DNA of 64,000 nucleotides, from NCBI GenBank assembly GCA_022820645.1, contig JAJEFD010000003.1:62001-126000 (forward strand), given 5' to 3'. This document shows, one piece after another, positions 37,029 to 44,097 of this stretch. Under the pieces are notes generated by a model, which was given only the letters and a program-made list of their open reading frames with translations, was not told the DNA's origin and did not search any database. Position 1 is the first letter of the stretch; each line of letters starts with the position of its first letter. Origin of the DNA: Dehalococcoidia bacterium (lineage in GTDB: Bacteria; Chloroflexota; Dehalococcoidia; Lucifugimonadales; Australimonadaceae). The position numbers and the translations under genes were made by a program.

Positions 37029-37643
37029 ATGAAGGTCATCTTTCTCGAAGATGTGGCCGGCGCCGCTGATGCCGGCGAGGTCAAAGACGTCAAGAACGGG
37101 TTCGCCCGCAACTACCTGCTGCCCCGCGGGCTTGCCGCCCCGGCTACCCCCGGACAGCTCCAGCGGATACGTTCCATCGAAGCCGCGGCGAAGCAGAAGC
37201 GCCTCCAGTACTCCGAGGAGTGGGGGCAGGTCGCCGCGCTGATCCAGGGCATGGAGGTGCCCGTTGAGGTGCGTGTCGGCCCGAACGGGCGGCTTTTCGG
37301 CTCCGTCACCGGACGCCACATCGCCGACCGGCTCTCCGCTGCCACCGGGCGCACGATCGACCACCGGCAGGTGCTCCTCGGCGCCGCCATCCATGAACCC
37401 GGTGACTACCCCGTCGGCATTCGCCTCTACCGCGAAGTGACCGCCGAGATAACGGTCTCGGTCGTTCCTGAAGGCTACGAGGCTGCCCAGGCTGCGGACG
37501 CCGGGTCCGAGGACGACGCGCCCGGGTCCGAAGAGAGCGCTTGGGGAGAGTACGAAGACGAAGACCAGTCCCCCGACGACGACTACGACGAAGACGAAGA
37601 TGAGCCCGGGGACGGCATAACCGGAGAAGAAGAGGAGCCGTAG
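37029..37643 (+). CDS. rplI: 50S ribosomal protein L9 (bL9) with long acidic tail
   Basis: 204 residues. Residues 1-148 are standard bL9: MKVIFLEDVAG...GEVKDVKNGFARNYLLPRGLA, the connecting helix, and the C-domain ending in ITVSVVPE. About 50 further residues are almost all Asp, Glu, Gly, Ser and Pro and are probably disordered; E. coli L9 is 149 residues. It binds 23S rRNA near L1. dnaB follows after 12 nt; rpsR and ssb, usual neighbours, are not adjacent. Confidence 0.95.
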   Translation: MKVIFLEDVAGAADAGEVKDVKNGFARNYLLPRGLAAPATPGQLQRIRSIEAAAKQKRLQYSEEWGQVAALIQGMEVPVEVRVGPNGRLFGSVTGRHIADRLSAATGRTIDHRQVLLGAAIHEPGDYPVGIRLYREVTAEITVSVVPEGYEAAQAADAGSEDDAPGSEESAWGEYEDEDQSPDDDYDEDEDEPGDGITGEEEEP

Positions 37644-37655
37644 GAACGAGGCAGG

Positions 37656-39020
37656 ATGTATGCGGAGAAGCTTCCACCACATGACGCGGATGCGGAAGAA
37701 GCGGTCATTGGCTCCCTCCTCATAGATGGGGAGGTGATCAACCGCATCGCGCCACTGGTCACGGTCAACGACTTCTATCGTGTGCGCAACCGGCGGTGCT
37801 ACGAAGCCTGTCAGTCCCTCTATCGTCGTGGTGAGGCCATAGACCAGATCAGTGTTGCCCGTGAGCTCTCGCTCAGGGAGCACTTGGAAGAGGTCGGCGG
37901 CCCTGGCTACCTCAGCCACGTCATCGCGGCCGTTCCCACGTCCGTCCACGCGGAGCACTTCGCCCGCATCGTCAACCGCACCGCAACCATGCGCAGGCTC
38001 ATAGAGGCCGGGGGAGACATCGTGTCCATCGGCTATAAGGACGCTCCGGACACCGAACAGGCGCTCCAGCAGGCAGAGGACGTCCTGTGGAGTGTTCGCA
38101 ACACGCATGTCACCCGCGACTTCGTGACCCTCCGCGAGGTGCTCGACCAGTACTTGGAGGAGGCGTCCGATACCGCGCCGCTCGATCACGGCGTCGCGCC
38201 CATACCTTCCGGCTTCATCGACCTCGACAACGCCCTCGGACGCCTCCAGCGCGGCGACCTCTTCATCCTCGCGGCCCGTCCCGCGCTCGGCAAGTCGACC
38301 CTTGGAATGAACATCGCCCGCAACGCGGCGGGGCAGGGTGCCGTCGTCGCCGTCGTAAGCCTGGAGATGAGCCGCGAGCAGCTCGCACTCCGCCTCCTCT
38401 CCGCCGAAGCGGAGGTCGACAGCCATTTGTTGAGGATCAATCTCCTTGGCGACACCGCACAGGCCCGTGTCATCTATGGCATCGGTGAACTGTCGGACCT
38501 CGCCATCTACATGGACGACTCGCCCGCGCAGACCGTCCTGGAGATGCGCTCCAAGCTCCGCCGTCTCGACACCATGAGGGGCATAGACCTCGTGATCGTC
38601 GACTATCTCCAGCTGATCTCCGGGAGAGAGAACCGGGGCGATAACCGCGTGCAGGAGTTGAGCGACATCACCCGCCAGCTGAAGGCCATCGCCCGCGACC
38701 TCAACGTGCCGGTCATCGCCATCTCCCAGCTCTCCCGCGCCATCGAGCAGCGCACCGACCACCATCCGCAGCTCTCCGACCTGCGCGAGTCAGGCAGCAT
38801 CGAGCAGGACGCCGACGTCGTCGTCTTCATCCACCGAGATGACAGGTACATGACTCCGGAGCAGTGGGCACAGCGCCACCCCACGGACCCGTATCCGGAG
38901 AACCTCGCGCAACTGGTCATCGCCAAGAACCGCCACGGCCCCACCCGCAACATCCATCTCGTCTTCGATGGGAAGTATTCGCGTTTTCTGAACATGGCGA
39001 CCGAAACGGCGGGTGCATAA
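37656..39020 (+). CDS. dnaB: Replicative DNA helicase DnaB
   Basis: 454 residues. The N-terminal domain (DADAEEAVIGSLLIDGEVINRIAPLVTVNDFYRVRNRRCYEAC) docks with primase. The RecA-like motor starts near residue 165, with Walker A as ARPALGKST (consensus ARPSMGKTS). VSLEMSREQLALRLLSAEA, LVIVDYLQLISG and the arginine-finger region NRHGPTRNIHLVFDGKYSRF are intact. No intein. It forms a hexamer that unwinds DNA at forks. The proteins encoded just downstream look like its loading factors. Confidence 0.97.
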   Translation: MYAEKLPPHDADAEEAVIGSLLIDGEVINRIAPLVTVNDFYRVRNRRCYEACQSLYRRGEAIDQISVARELSLREHLEEVGGPGYLSHVIAAVPTSVHAEHFARIVNRTATMRRLIEAGGDIVSIGYKDAPDTEQALQQAEDVLWSVRNTHVTRDFVTLREVLDQYLEEASDTAPLDHGVAPIPSGFIDLDNALGRLQRGDLFILAARPALGKSTLGMNIARNAAGQGAVVAVVSLEMSREQLALRLLSAEAEVDSHLLRINLLGDTAQARVIYGIGELSDLAIYMDDSPAQTVLEMRSKLRRLDTMRGIDLVIVDYLQLISGRENRGDNRVQELSDITRQLKAIARDLNVPVIAISQLSRAIEQRTDHHPQLSDLRESGSIEQDADVVVFIHRDDRYMTPEQWAQRHPTDPYPENLAQLVIAKNRHGPTRNIHLVFDGKYSRFLNMATETAGA

Positions 39021-39052
39021 CTCAGGCTGTGGCTTTGACGGAAGGCCAGAAC

Positions 39053-39069
39053 AGTGACACAAGCCCCTT
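39053..39069 (+). repeat. Short AGTGACAC motif, copy 2
   Basis: AGTGACACAAGCCCCTT, just upstream of the LexA-type box; its start is 39 nt before the presumed -10. Confidence 0.5.
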
Positions 39070-39079
39070 ACATCGATAA

Positions 39080-39097
39080 GAACTTATGTTCTAGCCT
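39080..39097 (+). promoter_or_regulatory. LexA-type (SOS) box overlapping promoter of dnaD-like gene
   Basis: GAACTTATGTTC (39080-39091) matches the Gram-positive SOS box GAAC-N4-GTTC and extends to AGAAC...GTTCTA, identical in outer bases to the palindrome at the lexA promoter (60712-60726). TAGCCT directly follows (39092-39097) and fits a TANNNT -10, so LexA binding would block RNA polymerase. The -35 is not clear. Confidence 0.75.
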
Positions 39098-39177
39098 CTG
39101 CTGTACCGGAGAACGCACGTGTGCTCGACGCCTGCAAGGAGCAGGTAGTCTCGCGTTCGCGGTAAGTGGAGTCGGCA

Positions 39178-39855
39178 ATGATAACGACCCTTGCGCCTGC
39201 TACCAGAGCACCATCCTTCGGCGGATTCGCTCCTGCCATGAAACGTTTGCCGGTGCCTGCACCGTTACTCTCGTCTCTCCTCGTGGAGATCCACGACTGG
39301 GCCGAATTGAAGTGCACCCTGCGTTTCCTCTGGTACGAAGTCCAAGAGAGCGGCTCACCGAAGCGTGTTCCGGTTTCCATTTTGCGAGCGGATGGCGTTC
39401 TGCTGGAAGCCCTCGGCTCCAAGGACGAGATCGAGCGCGGCATTCGGCTCGCCGTGCAGCGCGGCACCCTCTTCGAAGCGGGCGGCTGGCTCCTGCTCCG
39501 TACGCCGCAGAACGAGCGCGCCGCCGGACGGTTCGGCCCCGCTCCGGCGCAGGCAGTGATCGGTCAACCGTCCGAACGCCCCAACATCTTCCGGTTGTAC
39601 GAAGAGAACATTGGTATGCTGACGCCGATGGTCGCCGACGAGCTGCGTGCTGCCGAGGAGGAGTACCCCTCCGGGTGGGTGGAGTCGGCCATACGCGAGG
39701 CGGCTGCGGGTAACGTCCGCAGTTGGCGCTACGCAGCGGCAGTGCTGGAACGCTGGAAGCGCGAAGGGAGAGGAACGAGATCGAGTGGAAAGCCTGGGAG
39801 ACATCCTAAGAAGGTACCAGCAACGGACTTTTTCGAACGCTGGCTCGCCGCCTGA
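39178..39855 (+). CDS. DnaD-domain protein (primosome/helicase-loading factor)
   Basis: 225 residues. The N-terminal part (about 30-110) looks like a winged-helix domain (DEIERGIRLAVQRGTLFEAGGWLLLRT). Residues 135-198 are a DnaD domain: NIFRLYEENIGMLTPMVADELRAAEEEYPSGWVESAIREAAAGNVRSWRYAAAVLERWKREG. The tail is basic. In Firmicutes DnaD remodels DNA and helps load DnaB helicase through DnaI. ATG 39178 is favoured by GTGGAG six nt upstream; a GTG at 39166 is the alternative. It overlaps the ATPase gene by 71 nt. A LexA-type box lies about 90 nt upstream. Confidence 0.82.
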   Translation: MITTLAPATRAPSFGGFAPAMKRLPVPAPLLSSLLVEIHDWAELKCTLRFLWYEVQESGSPKRVPVSILRADGVLLEALGSKDEIERGIRLAVQRGTLFEAGGWLLLRTPQNERAAGRFGPAPAQAVIGQPSERPNIFRLYEENIGMLTPMVADELRAAEEEYPSGWVESAIREAAAGNVRSWRYAAAVLERWKREGRGTRSSGKPGRHPKKVPATDFFERWLAA

Positions 39856-41179
39856 GTGGGTAGAGCAGCTCGACGCCGAGTCCGCTGATGCTGATGTCTG
39901 TCCGGCCTGCGGCGGTCAGGGCTGGGTGCGCCGAGATGTGCCGGTGAACCACCCGGACTTCGGTCACGCCTTCCCGTGCCTCTGCCGGATACAGCGGAAC
40001 GAAGCGGATCGTCTCGCGCGCCTTGAACGCTACAGCAATCTTGGTGTCCTCCGCGGAGTAGTGTTCGAAACGCTCGAGCCTAGCGGCCCCGGCGTCAGCC
40101 ATGAAGCGAACGCTCGCTACGACGCGGCACTCCGTGCGGCGCGGGCCTTCGCCGAGGCGCCTGATGGCTCGCTGCTCCTCACCGGTGGCCACGGGACCGG
40201 GAAGACCCACCTTGCTGCTGCTGCCGCCAATCGCCTGATGGCGCAGGGACACCCCGTCCTCTTCACCTTCGTCCCTGACCTCCTCGACCAGCTCCGGGGC
40301 GGCTATGCCGACGACGCGGAGCTCTCTCACGACGAGGTGTTCGAGCAGGTCAAGAACGTCTCCGTTCTCGTCTTGGACGACATCGGCGCGCATAACGGCA
40401 CTCTCTGGGCTGAAGAGAAGCTCTTTCAGGTCGTCAACCACCGCTACCTCAATGGCCTGCCTACGATCCTCACTTCCGCTGTGCCGCTCGAACGGCTGGA
40501 CGGACGCCTTCAGAGCAAACTTACAGACCCCCGGACGGCGATCGTCATAGATATGGGCGGCTCCGCGAAGATGCGAGACGCCGGCCTTGGCAGCATTCCT
40601 CATGCGATGGAACGACTGACTTTCGATTCCTTCAAACCTGTAGGGCGCGCCAGGTACAGAGAGAGTCGAGAATCCTTGGCCAGTGCACTCCAAGTCTCCC
40701 GCAACTTCGCTAAGTCCCCCGACGGTTGGCTCCTGCTGCATGGTCCATCCGGCAGTGGCAAGACTCATCTTGCTGCTGCCATTGCAAACGAGCAGCGCGA
40801 CCTAGGCGGCGATGTTTTCTTTGCATTCGTACCCGAACTGCTCGACCATCTCCGCTACACCTTCAGCCCGGACAGCCGTATCGCCTATGACGAGCTGTTC
40901 GACCGTATCAAGCAGGCACCCGTCCTCATATTGGACGACTTCGGTTCACATAGTTCGACGCCGTGGGCAAAGGAGAAGCTCTACCAGATCATCGTCTATC
41001 GGCACCATGCGCTCCTCCCGACTGTCATTACTACGGGCGAAGTGGATGAGGATTTGGCAGATCCAATCGTGTCCCGAATGATGGATGAACGGCTGGTTAG
41101 AAGCATAAAGGTCCTTGCGCCAGACTACCGGACAGGTCGTGATCCCATGGAGTCCCACGAAAACCGTGGCATCGACTGA
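39785..41179 (+). CDS. Tandem-ATPase DnaI/DnaC-like helicase loader
   Basis: 464 residues, GTG start with GGGAGAGG upstream. A four-Cys zinc site (C39, C42, C65, C67) is followed by two DnaC/IstB-type AAA+ domains. Domain 1 has Walker A GGHGTGKT (134-141) and Walker B VLVLDDIG (194-201). Domain 2 has GPSGSGKT (320-327) and VLILDDFG (380-387). The flanks repeat too: FETLEPSG...ARAFAEAPDGSLLL versus FDSFKPVG...SRNFAKSPDGWLLL. Only domain 2 keeps the usual ending SRMMDERLVRSIKVLAPDYR. Normal DnaI/DnaC proteins have one ATPase domain. It probably delivers DnaB to DNA with the DnaD-like protein. Confidence 0.85.
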   Translation: MESLGDILRRYQQRTFSNAGSPPEWVEQLDAESADADVCPACGGQGWVRRDVPVNHPDFGHAFPCLCRIQRNEADRLARLERYSNLGVLRGVVFETLEPSGPGVSHEANARYDAALRAARAFAEAPDGSLLLTGGHGTGKTHLAAAAANRLMAQGHPVLFTFVPDLLDQLRGGYADDAELSHDEVFEQVKNVSVLVLDDIGAHNGTLWAEEKLFQVVNHRYLNGLPTILTSAVPLERLDGRLQSKLTDPRTAIVIDMGGSAKMRDAGLGSIPHAMERLTFDSFKPVGRARYRESRESLASALQVSRNFAKSPDGWLLLHGPSGSGKTHLAAAIANEQRDLGGDVFFAFVPELLDHLRYTFSPDSRIAYDELFDRIKQAPVLILDDFGSHSSTPWAKEKLYQIIVYRHHALLPTVITTGEVDEDLADPIVSRMMDERLVRSIKVLAPDYRTGRDPMESHENRGID

Positions 41180-41603
41180 TCAAACGGGCGGCTCGGGCGA
41201 GTGCGCGTTCTGCGGCATCGCATCCGGCGCGCTCCCACGCCGCATCCGCTACCAGGACGACGAACTCGTCGCCTTCGACAATGCGCTCGATTGGGCGCCG
41301 CTCATGTACCTCGTGGCGCCGGTCGTTCATATGAGCCAGCAGGAGTTCTGGCAGTCGCCGCTCTTCTCCCGTGCTGCGCAACTCGCCGTTGAACTCGGCG
41401 AGTCCGACGCGCCCGGCGGCTTCCGCATCGTCTCCAACTTCGGCGCCGACGCGATGCAGTCCCAGCCGCACGGCCACCTGCACGTCCTCGGCGGGGCGCA
41501 CCTCGGTCTCTACATGGACTTCCCCGGCAAGAGCGACTTCTGGCTCCGCTTCTACGGCAGCGAACAGCACGACCCCCTCACCTTCCGGAAGCGCCACCCG
41601 TGA
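41166..41603 (+). CDS. HIT-family nucleotide-binding protein
   Basis: About 145 residues. CAFCGIASGALPRRIRYQDDELVAFDNALDWAPLMYLVAPVVHM is the HIT fold start, with a CxxC; SQPHGHLHVLGG is the histidine triad. It likely hydrolyses phosphoramidate or adenylated nucleotides. The GTG at 41166 overlaps the end of the ATPase gene; an upstream TTG (41115) would add 17 residues of no recognisable homology. Confidence 0.88.
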   Translation: MASTDQTGGSGECAFCGIASGALPRRIRYQDDELVAFDNALDWAPLMYLVAPVVHMSQQEFWQSPLFSRAAQLAVELGESDAPGGFRIVSNFGADAMQSQPHGHLHVLGGAHLGLYMDFPGKSDFWLRFYGSEQHDPLTFRKRHP

Positions 41604-41611
41604 GCGCCACC

Positions 41612-41698
41612 CCCGTCATTCCCGCGCGCCCCCGTCATTCCCGCACTGGCGGGAATCCAGAGTGCGCGGGCAGCGCACGCGGGGGGCTGGGCTGTGAA
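41612..41698 (+). repeat. REP-like repeat, family B copy 2
   Basis: Two adjacent GTCATTCCCGC starts, then GGCGGGAATCCAGAGTGCG and a GCGCGGGCAGCGCACGC hairpin. This closely matches the 22377 copy. Confidence 0.75.
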
Positions 41699-41704
41699 GG
41701 ACTG

Positions 41705-41747
41705 CCTGCTCCCCTCTCCCCTTGGGAGAGGGGCTGGGGGTGAGGGT
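41705..41747 (+). repeat. Family-A palindromic repeat, copy 7
   Basis: CCTGCTCCCCTCTCCCC hairpin with GGGAGAGGGG, then CTGGGGGTGAGGG. Confidence 0.75.
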
Positions 41748-41758
41748 TGCCCGGCGTG

Positions 41759-41835
41759 CGTTGTCATTTCGAGCGCAGGCAGCGAAGTCGAGAAATCTCT
41801 CGGGGGTTCCCGTCGTTCCTGCGGAGGCAGGAACC
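41759..41835 (+). repeat. Family-C repeat, copy 2
   Basis: TTGTCATTTCGAGCGCAGG, then GTCGAGAAATCTCTCGGGG and a GTTCCTGCGGAGGCAGGAAC hairpin. Together with the two elements before it, it fills the 281-nt space between the HIT gene and crcB. Confidence 0.65.
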
Positions 41836-41884
41836 TCACCCCGTATTCTGCTCATCGAAATTCTGCTCATCGAGGATGTAACCC

Positions 41885-42262
41885 ATGACTGACCTCCTCC
41901 TCGTCGGCGTGGGCGGCTTCATCGGCGCGGCGTCGCGCTACGGCGTGATCCTGGGCGTCTCCCGTCTGCTGGGCCAGCCGACCTTCCCTTGGGGCGTGCT
42001 CGCCGTCAACGTCCTCGGCTCCCTGCTCATCGGTGTGCTCGCGGGACTCGCCGAGACGCGCAACCTCTTCGGGCCGGGTGCCCGCCTCTTCCTCTTCGTC
42101 GGTGTGCTCGGCGGGTTCACCACCTTCTCCGCGATAACCAACGACACCCTGACTCTCCTCCGCAACGCCGCCTATCTCTCCGCCGCTGCGAATGTCCTGC
42201 TCACCGTCGCCCTCGGCCTTGCCGCTGTCGCTGTCGGTTACGCCGCCGCCCGCGCGTTGTAG
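41885..42262 (+). CDS. crcB: Fluoride channel CrcB/Fluc
   Basis: 125 residues, four membrane helices. GVGGFIGAASRYGV, WGVLAVNVLGSLLIGVLAGL (conserved Asn) and VGVLGGFTTFSAITND (the TTFS fluoride-track motif) are diagnostic. It works as a dual-topology dimer exporting F-. I see no fluoride riboswitch upstream; the preceding DNA is repeats. Confidence 0.94.
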   Translation: MTDLLLVGVGGFIGAASRYGVILGVSRLLGQPTFPWGVLAVNVLGSLLIGVLAGLAETRNLFGPGARLFLFVGVLGGFTTFSAITNDTLTLLRNAAYLSAAANVLLTVALGLAAVAVGYAAARAL

Positions 42263-42263
42263 C

Positions 42264-42310
42264 CCCCCGTCATTCCCGTGAAAACGGGAATCCAGAGTGA
42301 CCGCCAGGTC
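42264..42310 (+). repeat. REP-like repeat, family B copy 3
   Basis: CCCCGTCATTCCCGTGAAAA, then CGGGAATCCAGAGTGACCGC, right after the crcB stop. Confidence 0.75.
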
Positions 42311-42390
42311 ACACAACGGCTCGCAGCGAGTCGCTCGAGGTGACGTGGTGCGGGGTGTCTGGTGTAGGGGCATCCCTTGTGGGTGCCCTC

Positions 42391-42434
42391 CGGCCCCTTC
42401 CCCCTTGATGGGGGAAGGCTGGGATGGGGGTGAA
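42391..42434 (+). repeat. Family-A palindromic repeat, copy 8
   Basis: CGGCCCCTTCCCCCTTGATG, then GGGGAAGGCTGGGATGGGGG; almost identical to the 36783 copy. The 700-nt gap 42263-42964 also holds family-B copy 3, an AGTGACAC site, a possible small ORF, the large structured element copy 2 and a ninth family-A relative (42821-42862). Confidence 0.75.
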
Positions 42435-42475
42435 CTGGATGCGCGGGCGCAGCCATCCATGTTGACTATCCGAAC

Positions 42476-42492
42476 AGTGACACACGCCCGTT
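42476..42492 (+). repeat. Short AGTGACAC motif, copy 3
   Basis: AGTGACACACGCCCGTT; 39 nt before a TACGAT -10-like box, the same distance as in the dnaD-like promoter. Confidence 0.5.
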
Positions 42493-42527
42493 GCGCGGAC
42501 GATGCGCTGTTCCCTACGATGGCTGGT

Positions 42528-42653
42528 ATGACCATCCTGCCCACTGCCGCGCCCCGAAAGGATCCGTGCTTGGTCGCTCTCGCAGCGGACCGTGATGAGT
42601 CAGGATGCAACACGATGAAACACCGTCCCCGCCCGCAGAAAAGTGTGAATTGA
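42528..42653 (+). CDS. Possible 41-residue leaderless small ORF
   Basis: TACGAT (42515-42520) lies 7 nt before the ATG, the same arrangement as the leaderless genes elsewhere. The peptide begins MTILPTAAPRKDPCLVALAA and is basic at the end. I recognise no family and the ORF may be chance or a gene remnant. It ends just inside structured element copy 2. Confidence 0.25.
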   Translation: MTILPTAAPRKDPCLVALAADRDESGCNTMKHRPRPQKSVN

Positions 42654-42809
42654 TGAAATCTTGTTGCCTTGTTCACAGGAAGCAGGCCATGGCCTTGGAA
42701 ACACCCCCGGACAAGGTGATCAAGGCACTCAGATTGCAGGCCCCGTTTACTCCTGAGACGCTGAACAAGATTTCAGGGATCGCAGCCCGTTGGAATCTTG
42801 TTCGACCCC
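42641..42809 (+). repeat. Dispersed structured element, copy 2 (about 170 nt)
   Basis: Contains GAATTGATG, the core GGAAGCAGGCCATGGCCTTG with GAAACACCC after it. The 3' stem is GAACAAGATT (42763-42772) with AATCTTGTTC (42794-42803), a perfect 10-bp pairing. Compared with copy 1, the pair GACCAAG/CTTGGTC has become GAACAAG/CTTGTTC on both arms. It lacks one base near the start, so the 34-codon frame of copies 1 and 3 is not kept here. Confidence 0.8.
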
Positions 42810-42820
42810 GCGCTATGGCA

Positions 42821-42862
42821 CTCCCCCTCCCGATGGCGGGAGAAGGGTCAGAGGTGCGGGTT
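42821..42862 (+). repeat. Family-A-related palindrome, copy 9 (divergent)
   Basis: CTCCCCCTCCCGATGGCGGG, then AGAAGGGTCAGAGGTGCGGG, keeping the hairpin plus G-rich tail layout. Confidence 0.5.
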
Positions 42863-42964
42863 CGAGGAGGCCGGGCGCGGCGCTCCCCGCGCTTGACCGT
42901 CGTGCCGTAGGGGAACATACTCTGCCCGTTAGCCATACATTCGAGGGAGACTGAGGAGGCCAGC

Positions 42965-44077
42965 ATGGGACGCGTAGTAGATGTAGACACGCACATCGCC
43001 GAACCGCCGGAGATGTGGGATTTCCTGGACCCGGACTGGCACAAGCGCCGGCCCGTCGTCGTGCAGGTGCCCGACGACACTCTCTATGGCCGTGTGGACC
43101 ACATGTGGCTCATCGATGGCCAGATATATCCTCGTCCGGCAGGCCGAGGCGGCAACTTCCTCGTCACGCCTACCGCACAGGCGAATGTTCGTGACCGCGT
43201 CGACAGGAAGGCGCGCGAGTTGCTCGACCTCCCGATGCGCTTCGAGGACATGCAGGCCACGAACGTGGACACGCAGGTCGTCTACCCCACGCTCTTCCTC
43301 GCTTACCTCACCCACGACGCCGCCTACGAGGTCGAGTTGTGCAAGGCGTACAACCGCTTCCTCGCCGATGTCTGGGCGAAGGCGGAGGACCGCATCCGCT
43401 ACGTCGTCATTCCCCCGCTCCGCAACATCGACGCTTCCATCAGCGAGCTTCGCTTCGGCAAGGAGCACGGTGCGTGCGGCGTCTTCTTCCGGGGCATCGA
43501 GGGCGACAAGACCTTGGACGACCCCTACTTCTTCCCGGTCTACGAGGAGGCCCAGTCGCTCGGCCTGCCCATCTGCATCCACCAGGGACAGGGCGCGCCT
43601 GCGCTCAACTACCTCATCGACGTCAGCCGCAGCCACACCTTCACGCACGGGCGCATCCCCCCTGTCGTCGCCTTCCGCAACCTCGTCTCGAACAAGGTGC
43701 CGGAGCTCTTCCCTGACCTGCGGTGGGGCTTCATCGAGACCGGCGCTACCTGGGTGCCGTTCGCCATGTACCAGCTGCGCGGAACGCTCCGCGCCGACCG
43801 GGACTTCTGGGGCCCCCGCCTCTTCGATGAGTACAACATGTGGGTCTCCTACGAGGTCGAGGAGGACCTGCCCTACCTGATGCAGTACGTCGGCGAGGAC
43901 CACCTCGTCGTCGGCACCGACTATGGGCATCACACTCCCGGGACGACCGATCGCCTCGCCGCCGACCCGTCGGCGCAGGTGCACTGCGTCAGCCAGATGC
44001 GCTCGCGGGACGACATCTCCTCGGCAACCGCGGAGAAGATCCTGACGGACAACGCCACGGCGCTGTACGGCGTGTAA
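42965..44077 (+). CDS. Amidohydrolase-2-family metal-dependent hydrolase
   Basis: 370 residues. It has VVDVDTHIAEPPEMWDF with the D-x-H metal site, NVDTQVVYPTLFLAYL, ICIHQGQGAP with a metal His, FPDLRWGFIETGATWVPF, and the Asp-containing VVGTDYGHHTPG near the end. These match the ACMSD/decarboxylase-like TIM-barrel group (PF04909). The substrate is not predictable. GAGGAGG before the ATG gives a good start. Confidence 0.88.
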   Translation: MGRVVDVDTHIAEPPEMWDFLDPDWHKRRPVVVQVPDDTLYGRVDHMWLIDGQIYPRPAGRGGNFLVTPTAQANVRDRVDRKARELLDLPMRFEDMQATNVDTQVVYPTLFLAYLTHDAAYEVELCKAYNRFLADVWAKAEDRIRYVVIPPLRNIDASISELRFGKEHGACGVFFRGIEGDKTLDDPYFFPVYEEAQSLGLPICIHQGQGAPALNYLIDVSRSHTFTHGRIPPVVAFRNLVSNKVPELFPDLRWGFIETGATWVPFAMYQLRGTLRADRDFWGPRLFDEYNMWVSYEVEEDLPYLMQYVGEDHLVVGTDYGHHTPGTTDRLAADPSAQVHCVSQMRSRDDISSATAEKILTDNATALYGV

Positions 44078-44097
44078 CCGAGAGCAGTTCTGGACTC

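Noticed and set aside
37656..39020. Intein in dnaB
   Set aside because: The protein is 454 residues with an uninterrupted motor domain.
41612..42862. CRISPR array suspected from clustered repeats
   Set aside because: Repeats are of different families, unevenly spaced, palindromic and in no regular repeat-spacer order; no cas genes are nearby.
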